Positions 55,401 through 64,000 of a stretch of DNA of 64,000 bases are shown here, piece after piece (the stretch's first letter is position 1; each line of letters opens with the position of its first letter). The notes under the pieces were generated by a model. That model was not told where the DNA came from. It made no database searches and saw only the letters and a program-made list of their open reading frames with translations. Source of the DNA: Magnolia sinica (lineage: Eukaryota > Streptophyta > Magnoliopsida > Magnoliales > Magnoliaceae); assembly GCF_029962835.1 (NCBI RefSeq), contig NC_080578.1, positions 105,131,759 to 105,195,758 of the forward strand. Reading direction: 5' to 3'. The translations under genes and the position numbers were made by a program.

Positions 55401-57360
55401 AACTAACAAGTCACAATAATAATTTAAGCAAGAAAAAATAATGTAATACATATTAAGCTAACTATATACAATGCACAATAATGAAAAAGCGAAAAAGTAA
55501 TGTAATACAATTAGTTAATTATACAAACATATTAAGCAATAAGCAAATAATCAAATAAAACATCACGGTGAGCCCAGGTAACTATTTGTAGACAAAATTT
55601 ATGCTAAAAAAAAAAAAAAAACTAAAATCTTATTTCATGGTCGAGATGGTTTTCATGCAAAAGGCGGGCCACACATGGAATTGAGGCATCCATTAAAGTG
55701 GGTTTGAGAATCAACCCATTGTGGCCATATAGCCCATATTCAACACATACCACTAGATTGTGCAACCCACGGTTGCCAAATCACAATCCCAATATCAGAT
55801 TGGTTGAGCAATCCTAGCCTCTGATTCATGGACACTTGTTTAGAGAAATAGCACCATTGGATATTTTTGGTTTGTGACCATTTAATTATTGTCCACTAAT
55901 CTAATACTCAAATAATCAAATAAGCTTAATTTTTGGATCATGATACACCTATACTGGACACCATAATTTGGACAGTATGATTCGACTAATGAAATGCCGC
56001 ATGGGCAATTTCAAAGTAATCTATAAGTGCCTGCATATCATCCATCACACTGACAAGGTATCAAAGTTTTTCCACCGGGGCATGCCAAGAACAACCGTTA
56101 AGTGAAAAAGGAAACTAAAAGGATATTTAAGATCCCAAGAAAAAGAAAAACAATATATATAGGGGAGTTATTCGATACTCCATCTATGCATGACACGTGA
56201 TAAACAGGCACTTATAAATTGTAAACATGGCATAAATTAGTTCAAATTAAGGCAACTAAATTGTGTAATCACTTACCACCACTAAGTTGAAGTCACAAAA
56301 TCAGTTTCATTGAACAATCCCAAACTCTGATCCACAAACACTTGTTGAAATAGGTACATCTCATATTTTTAATTTTTAATTGTCCAATAATTGTCCACCA
56401 ATCAGGTAGTCAGATGATCAAATAAGGGCCATTTCTGACAAATATATTAAATCACTCAACAAAATTGAACTAGCAAATAGTCATCGCCAAATAACATTTA
56501 GGGCCCGTTTGGACACCAACAAATAAGTTACTTTTCCTATTTATAGCCACAGATAAATAACTTATTTGAGATAACTAAGTTTGGTTTATGATCAATTATT
56601 AGTAGCTTTTTTATTTAAAGTTATTTAATCACTTCAATTTAACAAGTAAGATGATCAATGCCAGCTGCCACTTCGTTGTAAAAACACTGTTCTTGATTTT
56701 ATTTTATTTTTTTAATGGGAATGTGGGGAATATTAGCATGCATCCAAACAATAAGATTTTGTGGGAATAGTAGCATGCAAATGGGCCCTTTATTTTCATT
56801 TTTTGGGAAGATTAACATGCAAACAAAATAGGCCTGTCTGCTCGAGCATTGGGTCTACCAGCGGGCCACCAGCGGGCGTCGAGCCAGGGTTGGACCACCC
56901 GACCACTGTCGGACCAGCGTCGAGTCAGTGCCACACCACCCAACCACTGTCAGACCTCTGTTGAGCCAGTGCGGTCCACCAGTGAGCTACTGGCTCAAAA
57001 CTACATCCGCATAAAAAAAACACCAAATAACTTACCGAATCGAGCTTGGAGGGCCGGACGAGTTGCTGGTGGGTGGATTTGGAGTTCGGATCGAGCGCGG
57101 CTGTTAGAGAAGAGGAGATGGGTGGTTAAGGTTTGGAATTGTTCGGTTAGGGACTTAGGGTAAAAGAAATAATAATAAAAAACAATGCATACCTGATTCG
57201 AAGAAGACAAGGATGGTCGGACGAGTTGCCAACTTGCCGGGCTGAGTGGTGGTGAACAGGTGGATTCAGATCGAGATTTGAAGAAAAAGAAGAGAGGGTT
57301 CGTTCGTTCAATTTCAGGATGGGTAGGGTAAGAAAGAGGGGTAAAAGTAATATTTTAGGG
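55401..57360. other. Upstream non-coding part of the hAT element
   Basis: No gene. A copy of a dispersed repeat with GATACTCCATC is near 56164-56215. A Harbinger-like MITE end, TTTAGGGCCCGTTTGGAC, begins at about 56500, with a possible partner near 56745. A repetitive GC-rich part with ACCACTGTC(G/A)GACC words spans 56840-56990. Confidence 0.45.
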
Positions 57361-57388
57361 CACACACACACGCACACACACACACATA
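57361..57388. repeat. (CA) microsatellite near the hAT right end
   Basis: CACACACACACGCACACACA-type run within the subterminal region. Confidence 0.8.
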
Positions 57389-57597
57389 TAGAGTACCCGT
57401 TCCAGATCGGATCGGATCGGATTGGATCCATTCGGATTGAGTTTCGGATTGGATCGGTCCGGATTAACCACAATCTGAACTTGATCCGAAAAATGGTCGG
57501 ATTTGATTGGCCCTACTCGATTCTCACCGATCCAGGCCATCGGTTCGGTTCGGATCAGGTTGGATCCACCTGATCGGGTCAGACATGCCCATCTCTA

Positions 57598-57808
57598 CCC
57601 ACTACAGAAAACAGTGGATAGAGTGACGCCCACCATTAAAAACTTCTAAGGGCCACAAAAGCTTTGATAAAGCTTATATTTGTTTCAATTGTGGGTGTTA
57701 CTCTCTCCACTCGAGCTATGGATTTGACTCATGCTTCGGCTCATGCCCTAAAATGGTCTCTACAAACGTATGGACGCTGTGGATACAAAACATACATCAT
57801 GGTGAGAC
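57598..57808. repeat. Foldback copy, middle part, between two hAT insertions
   Basis: Continues the copy broken at 50937: CCCACTACAGAAAACAGTGG, then CGCCCACCATTAAAAACTTC and AAACATACATCATGGTGAGA. Joining across the 8-bp duplication restores family order. Confidence 0.65.
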
Positions 57809-58487
57809 TAGGGGTGTACACGACCCGAGCTAACTCGGTTAGCTCGCTCGACTCGACTCGAAAAAGCTCGATTCGACTCAGTTTGAAGCTGAGTTCGAGT
57901 CGAGTCGAGCTGATTTTTTGAGCACAAAAGTGAGTTTGAGCCGAGTTCAATCAGGCCCCAGCTTGACTCGACTCGGATCAAATCCAGCTCGAATCCAGCT
58001 TGAATCGAACTCAGATCGAGCCAGTTTGGTGACTCGATTACTCTGCCATTGATGTTGCTCACCAACTGTTTGATAAAATGACTCAACGAAATGTGGCTGG
58101 TGGCAAGGAAGGTTTGGCTGGTGGCAAGGAAGGTTTGGCTGGTGGTAAGCAAAGTATGTACATTTTACAAATACCTTTTCTTTTCTTTTTTTTTTGGTTT
58201 TTATGTTACTTAGAAGGTGTTTGATAAAACACTTGTAAAACCATTGCCTCTGTTTGTAAAACAATAGGTTTTTTAAGTCACAGTTCGGGTGTTTGTGGAA
58301 TTGCCTCAATGGCTGACTCGGCTCGATCTTGGCTCGAACTCGGCCCGAGCTGCTGACCGAACTGAGTTGAGCTAGCCAGTCAGCCTCGAGGACTGAGCCG
58401 AGCCAAGTTCGAGTTGAGGTCAACCGGTGTTCGAGCTGAGTCGAGCTGAGGCTAGCTTGACTCGGTTCGACTCGATGTACACCCCCA
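57809..58487. mobile_element. hAT MITE in the same foldback element
   Basis: Ends TAGGGGTGTACACGACCCG and (reversed) TGGGGGTGTACATCGAG. Flanks GGTGAGAC (57801-57808) and GGCGAGAC (58488-58495) are an 8-bp duplication with one mismatch. Interior is dense in GAGTCGAGTCGAGC words. Three tandem copies of a GGTTTGGCTGGTGGCAAGGA unit lie at about 58092-58147. No gene. Confidence 0.8.
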
Positions 58488-58860
58488 GGCGAGACCTGCA
58501 TAACTTGGTGATGTCAATAGCTAATTTGCATCCAATGTGGGTGCTGTCATGGATAGGTCATCCATCACTTTGATTTGAGTGATGGGAAACTCTGATTAAT
58601 GAGTATTTTCTTGATGAATATCAATCGTCCCTTAAACGCCTTCCAATTATCCGCATAGCAAACTAAATTGGTCATTTTTTATCGGTTCAACATCCATCTG
58701 AATTAGGGACCACTATTAGGACGGTTTAATTTGAGTTACTTGCGTCGATGTGTAAATTTTACAGGAGACTCTGAGGGCCATCATCACACTCTGTTGCACC
58801 ATTGATCCAGACCACCAACCGATAGATATTTTATGAGTGCGGACTTCATAAGAAAGGCTT

Positions 58861-59550
58861 GGGATGCTGGGTGGGCCCACAAGATGTTTATGAGAAATTC
58901 ACCATGTCCATCCGTTTTGAGAGCTCATTTTAGAACATGCGACAAAAAAATGAGGTGAATCCAATACTCAAGTGGGCCACAGTAGAAGAAATGGTAGAGA
59001 TTTAGTGTCCACTGTTTTCAAGAGAGAATGACCTTATAATCGGTTTAGATGGCAAATAAACATTAAGGTAAATTTAGAAAGGTTTTTACAGTAGTAAATT
59101 CTTTCGATGTCACATAATAAATATATTCAATGATTATGCATATTTGTACATTAGTTCGGAATTTAATCTTTCGTGCACATATTCTACGTACATTGGCGTA
59201 AAGTAATGGTTTTTTAATCTTATGTAATTCGAATGGATGTGTATAAGCCGAAATGCTGCTGAGATTATTATTAAACTATTCTCAATTACATCGAATATAC
59301 TGTTGAAATTATTATTAAACTATTCTTAATTGCATTAATAAAATTTAAATGATAATGATTATTCATTAATTTTTACTTTATTATTATTGAATATTGATAT
59401 TTTAATTTTCAATGCCTGTTTTTGGTCAAAACAAAATACCACTTGAATTTTGGAATCACCTGATTTTCTGTCTCAAGTCTTAAAATGATCTTAAAAAACG
59501 GATAACATGCGAATTTCTCACTAACATCATAGTGGCCCACCCAGCTTCCC
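58861..59550. mobile_element. Foldback element with GCTGGGTGGGCC ends
   Basis: GGGATGCTGGGTGGGCCCAC on the left mirrors GTGGCCCACCCAGCTTCCC on the right. Family words occur in both halves (CGTTTTGAGAGCTCATTTTA; TCAAGTCTTAAAATGATC). The AT-rich segment 59090-59440 in the middle has no counterpart in other copies and may be an insertion. A partial further copy follows at 59600-59840. Confidence 0.6.
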
Positions 59551-59842
59551 ATGTTGGAACTTATTGTGAAAGCCTTTAGCAGAAAATCTACCTATCAAGT
59601 TGGCCATCATGATTTTTGTGAGAAATACAGTGTCTATCCATTTTCAAAAACTCATTTTATGACATGCGCCCCAAAATGAAGTGGATCCAATACTCAAGTG
59701 GGCCACATGAGAGTAAATGGTGGGGATTCAATGACCACCGTTTGAAACATTCATATGGCCACAAAGTTTAAATTTTTAGTGTTTTACTTCATCTTGTAGG
59801 AATGATCTTATAAACAGCTTGGATGACATATAAACATCAAGG

Positions 59843-61971
59843 CAGTACGACCAAAAAAAGGACGAAAAGCTTCGAACTATGGTAGTTTTTAGTTACGAAT
59901 TTAAAACGTAGCTATAATATGACGGCTTGAATCCGTAGCTAAAAGTTACTACCCCACCTCTCCCGACCTCAATATTTGTTTTTATCTAAGCCGTCTATCT
60001 ATTTTTACAGCGCATTTTAAGGCATGATCCCAAAACTGGAGGTAGATCGAATGCTCAAGTAGATCACATTGTAGGAAACAGTGGAGATTAAGTGTTTACG
60101 GTTAACATGTAGTGTGATCTACTTCGGCATTATATTTGACTCTTTTTTGATATAATGTCCTAAAACTATCTTTTAAAATGAAAGGCCAGAATGGATAGAC
60201 GAAATACATGACGGTGGGCCCCACAGAGCCCGATGTTCCGTCTCTAGCTCCGTGTGGCGCGGCGTGCTTAGGCTAAAAAAACGGACGCCGATTGCATTGT
60301 CCTACCCACGCCGTCTCCAACTGGGAACGTACTGGAGCTTTGAGTGGGCATCGTGATGTATGGGTCTTATCCACACCGTCTATCCATTGTTTCATATCAT
60401 TTCAGCGCATATGCACAGAAATGAGGCAGATCCGAGGCTCAAGTCGACCACACCACAGGAAGCAGCGGTGATAATGATTCTCACCGTTGAAACTTTTGTA
60501 GGGCCCACCGTGATGTTTATTTGACATCCAACCCATTCATAAAGTTACATATATCTGGATGCAGAAGAGAAAACACAAATATCAGCTCCATTAAAAAGTT
60601 TTGTGTCCCTCCATAAGTTTTCAATGGTAAAAGTTTAATTCCGGTTGTGTAGTCCATTCGGCTACGTGGTAAGTGGTCGTGCTATGTGGACCTCACTATA
60701 ATGTATGTATTTTATCCGTGCCGTTCATCCATTTTGAAAGATAATTTTAGAGATTCATCCCAAAAATTAGATAGATCTAAATCTTAGGTGGACCACACCA
60801 TGGGAAAACAATAGTGATTGATTGTCCACCATTAAAGACCTCTTAGGACCCACTGTAATGTTTATTTAACATCTAACCTGTTGATTAGGTCAAGCAGACT
60901 TGGATGAAGGGAAAAAATATATATCAACTTGATCCAAAACTTTCATGGCCCCAATAAGTTTTCAATGGTGGGCGTTCAATCAATACTGTGTGGTCCACTT
61001 GAGATTTGGATCAACCTCATTTTTGGGTTCATAGCATGAATTGATATGAAAGAATGGATGGACGGCATGGATAAAAAACATACATCATGGTGGGGCCCAC
61101 AGGACCACTATCCATTAGTAGAAGGGTCAGGCCCACACGCCCACAAGCGTTTCCCCAAAAAAAGGCATGCCGCGCCCAATTCGGACGCGGGATTTCTGCG
61201 AAAGCCTTTGGCGATGCTGAATGGGGCCCAATGAAATGTATGTGAGACATCTATTCCGTCCATCCGTTTGAAGAGATCATTATAGGACGTGAGCATTGCA
61301 TATTACTTTTCACAAACCATAGATATTTATCTCTTTCAGATTTTCATGTTATCCAATTTTGTTGAATTACCCCATAGCAAGTCATATTAGCCATTCTCTC
61401 TAATAGCATAACGTGAATGTTTTTCCTGATGCACACAGGCCGACTATAGATAAGGGCCCATGGTTTGTTGATCTAGCTGGTTGATCTCATTTACCCCACA
61501 ATTCTTTGCCTTTAAGCTATTATGATCTTATGTTGTGACAGTTCTCAAATGGCTAATTGGTTTCTTTTATTGTTAAATTATTGAATGCTATTATTGAATA
61601 TGGAATTTTTAGATGAGTTGATCTATCAATGATAAGAGACACCGTTTATATTTCTTTCTTTTTTTAAATATAGGTATTAGTTACGAATATTGGCCGTAGC
61701 TTTAGATATTTATACTATAGCTACGGATATAGTTCTACTTTTAGCTACAAATAGTATCCATAACGTATGTAGATATCGCTACGGTAGATATAGCTACTAA
61801 TTTAATCCGTAGCTATTTTATGTAGAGTCACGGATTAAATTCGTAGCAATTGGATTGGATGCTGCGGCTTAACTATGTAGCAGGCCTATAGTACGATTTT
61901 ACTACCGATTAAAACTGTAGTAATACTTACTACGGCTTTTATCCGTAGTAGTTGACTTTTTTTCGATAGTG
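59843..61971. mobile_element. CACTA-like (En/Spm) candidate, non-autonomous
   Basis: The right end, read inward, is CACTATCGAAAAAAAGTC, a CACTA-type terminus; the left end CAGTACGACCAAAAAAAGGA resembles it with changes in the first bases. Both subterminal zones repeat a GTAGCTACGG/CCGTAGCTAA motif, much as CACTA elements carry subterminal repeats; the right zone (61670-61955) is especially dense. The flanking triplets (AGG and TAA) do not match, so the left boundary is not proven. The middle is foldback DNA (60190-61280). No transposase. Confidence 0.45.
60190..61280. repeat. Foldback copies within the CACTA-like candidate
   Basis: At least two copies: one around 60330-60665 with GTAGGGCCCACCGTGATGTT at its centre, and a nearly complete one at 60690-61110 ending CATCATGGTGGGGCCCAC. 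A third partial end lies at 61215-61280. No gene. Confidence 0.6.
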
Positions 61972-62953
61972 TAAATCCCAAGAAAATCTCATCGTTAGGA
62001 AACTTTTTTCATGGCTCTCGCTCGTACGGTTTTCTGGTCATCTGGAAAAACGGACAGGCGGATCAGACGGAAGCGGTTGGCATGCTGAGTAAGTGGCATA
62101 CTTAGTAAACTCTGTGGGGCCACCATCATTCATAAATTTTATCCACACCGTCCATCCATTTTATGAGATAAATTTAGTGCTTTAATGCAAAAAATTAAGC
62201 ATATCCAAAACTCAAGTGGACCACATCACTGAAAACAATGTAAATTAAAGCATATCCAAACCTCTAAGTGGACCTCATTTTAGGGCATGAGCCCAAAATT
62301 AGAGCATATCCAAACCTCAAGTGAACCGTTGGGGTCACCGCCCACTCCTCTGAGTGAGCCTTACGAGAACTCGGAATCGGTAACATTCAATATTTACAAC
62401 GCTACTTCCTCGCCGGACATGGGAGCGGAGTGGACTAGGTGTGAGACCTCGGATCCACCAAGGTGTCTTGGACCGCTGACTGTGAGGCCAACTGTAATGT
62501 ATGTGACTACATCCACGCCGTCCATCTGTATTGAAAGCTTGTTTTAGCACATCTTCTAAAAAATGAAGCAATTTCAAATCTTAGATGGTCCGTAGTACAG
62601 AAAAGAGTGGTGATTAACCATTTTGTAGGCCACAAAAGCTTTGGATCAAGATGATATTTGTGTGGTCTCTTCATCTTAGGTGTTTGTGACCTTATTAATA
62701 GGTTGGATGACAAATAAACATTCGGATGGAATCCATGAAGTTTTCAATGGTGAGGATTCAATCACGACTGTTTCCTATGGTGTGGTCCAACTAAGATTTG
62801 AGTCAGCTTTATTTCTGGGATCATACCCTATTATGAGCTTTCAAAATGGTTGAATGGTATGAATTTAAGATATATACATCACTGTGAGCCCCAGTTAGGG
62901 GTACCACCCACTTAGGTGGATACGGCCGGGGTCTTTACCTAATCCGCTCCCGC
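61972..62953. repeat. Foldback-family DNA, two partial copies
   Basis: Family words occur at 62125-62340 (CTGTGGGGCCACCATCATTC; CATATCCAAAACTCAAGTGG) and 62480-62895 (CCACGCCGTCCATC, TGGTGTGGTCCAACTAAG). The right end reads CCTAATCCGCTCCCGC near 62938-62953, the same end type as at 63486-63498. No gene; the frame at 62287-62547 is spurious. Confidence 0.55.
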
Positions 62954-62963
62954 AGATTAAGTA

Positions 62964-63498
62964 CCCGGGCCTCACCTAAGACATTGCAGTCCTTACTGTA
63001 GGGCCCATCTTGATGTATCTATTCTTAATCCATTCCATCCATCTGTTTTGTCAGATCATTTTAAGACATGATCCAACAAATAAAGAAGATCCAAACTTAG
63101 GTGGACCATACTCTAATGAACAGTGATGACCAAGCATTAATGAGTCACAGGAGTTTTCGATCGATTTCCCTTCACCTAGGCTTATTTGACCTTATGAACG
63201 GATTGGATGATAAATAAACACTTGGGAAACATAAAGGTGAGCCCTAAGAAGTTTTTAATGGTAGGGTGTTCAATCACCACTGGTACCTAGAATATCCCAG
63301 ACTATCGTCCACCTGAGAGTTGGTTCTTGTTCATTTTTTGGGATAAGGTGGTTGACCTGGATACAAAATATATACATCAAGGTAGGCCCCACGGATGGAT
63401 GGCCTGGATACAGAATATATATATATACACATCAAGGCAGGGCCCTCAGTGAGGGCCGCACGTCTTGAGTGAGGCCGGGTTCTCACCTAATCCGCTCT
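62964..63498. mobile_element. Foldback element with CCGGGCCTCACC ends
   Basis: ACCCGGGCCTCACCTAAGAC on the left mirrors GTCTTGAGTGAGGCCGGGT on the right, then TCACCTAATCCGCTCTCGG. The interior runs in full family order (GTAGGGCCCATCTTGATG, GATCATTTTAAGACATGATC, CGATTTCCCTTCACC, CCTTATGAACGGATTGGATG). Related to the element at 10806-11252, which shares the AATCCNCTC end. Confidence 0.62.
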
Positions 63499-64000
63499 CG
63501 GTTTGTACACATGGGGACGGGTTTGTTGCTTGTAGCTCTTAGCCTTTCGTTGTTGAGATTTAACAACTTGATTAGGAAGAGAATTGCCAAAATGTGCTTT
63601 CAATATATATATATATATATAAAAGATTTGACAGCTAGGATTTTCCAATTTGGGAGGTTTGGTGGGTTGTTGCATCCATAATCAAAAGCTCCCTGGGTCG
63701 TCCACAATTCGTGACATCTACTTTCCCAATCGATTTCACCAACTCATGTTAGGACATAGCCTACTCAAATGTGTCAAAAAAAAAAAAAAAAACAGATGAA
63801 AATCCCACCATTGAAATCTTTTTGGGGCCACCAGCAATGTGTATATGCTATCCAACATGTTCATGAGGTGATTTTCACTATTATGAAGAGAATACAAATA
63901 TCAGCCTGATCCAGGTTTCAATGGTGGGTGTTCTATCCCCACTGGCTCTTGTGGTCCTTACTTCATTTCCCACTGGTTCTTATGGTCCAGCCCACTGGAG
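63499..64000. other. Window end, gene-free, partial foldback copy
   Basis: A TA microsatellite lies at 63602-63620. From about 63740 foldback words return (CATGTTAGGACATAGCC, GGGTGTTCTATCCCCACTGG), cut by the window edge. No coding sequence is supported. Confidence 0.5.

Larger units (their letters stand above)
50938..57597 (-). mobile_element. Full-length 6.66-kb hAT transposon, decayed
   Basis: Ends TAGAGTTGGGCAT and (reversed) TAGAGATGGGCAT are flanked by a perfect 8-bp duplication CCCACTAC (50930-50937 and 57598-57605). Subterminal zones are dense in GGATCGGATTGG-like words in opposite orientations. The interior encodes a hAT transposase on the minus strand (52484-54545) with C-terminal dimerisation domain, and a second short frame with a BED-like zinc finger (51520-52200). 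Multiple stops make it inactive. It interrupts a GGGCCCACC foldback element. Confidence 0.9.

Noticed and set aside
57319-57573. Frame with His-Thr repeats at the hAT right end
   Set aside because: Encoded by a CA microsatellite and subterminal repeats.

Overview
This window is nuclear DNA from a flowering plant with large, transposon-rich introns and intergenic space. Two ordinary plant genes are present, both on the minus strand and both rebuilt exon by exon: a 40S ribosomal protein S3a gene (RPS3A, 7 coding exons, 261 aa, about 12.55-20.86 kb) and an ER membrane protein complex subunit 2 gene (EMC2, 9 coding exons, 302 aa, 31.675-49.271 kb). All splice boundaries keep frame. Each gene has one GC-AG intron. 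Intron lengths up to about 7 kb, together with the abundance of a GGGCCCACC-type foldback repeat, fit a magnoliid-like angiosperm, but that placement is inference. No prokaryotic operon, CRISPR array or intact transposase is present.

Layout. 1-1.6 kb: gene-free. 1.631-10.602 kb: a complete but decayed Ty3/gypsy-type LTR retrotransposon on the minus strand, with 5-bp target duplication AAGGT, a gag pseudogene, a second partial gag copy and no recognisable pol. On the opposite strand it carries a degenerate plant-mobile-domain (PMD, aminotransferase-like) reading frame. Its LTRs hold a tandem array of GTTGTGCGC/GCGCACAAC palindromes in U3. 10.8-12.1 kb: foldback repeats. 12.5-20.9 kb: RPS3A, whose third intron (5.3 kb) holds a hAT MITE, a Harbinger-like MITE and several local tandem duplications. 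21-23.7 kb: mostly featureless intergenic DNA. 23.76-30.60 kb: a very large inverted-repeat element with arms of about 2.3-2.4 kb, flanked by an 11-bp direct repeat and packed with 21-bp minisatellite arrays; both arms carry the same nested hAT MITE. 31.7-49.5 kb: EMC2, whose introns contain hAT elements, a SINE-like repeat, a plastid-type tRNA-Trp fossil and foldback MITEs. 50.4-64 kb: nested repeats, including a 6.66-kb hAT element with perfect 8-bp target duplication and a decayed transposase, a second hAT MITE, a CACTA-like candidate and many foldback copies.

The two genes are housekeeping genes with unrelated jobs (small ribosomal subunit; insertion of membrane proteins into the ER); their adjacency suggests no pathway. 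The unusual content lies in the mobile DNA: the antisense PMD frame and gag duplication inside the LTR element, the palindromic U3 array, and the giant palindrome. These are candidates for follow-up, not demonstrated new systems. All repeat boundaries and similarities were judged by eye.
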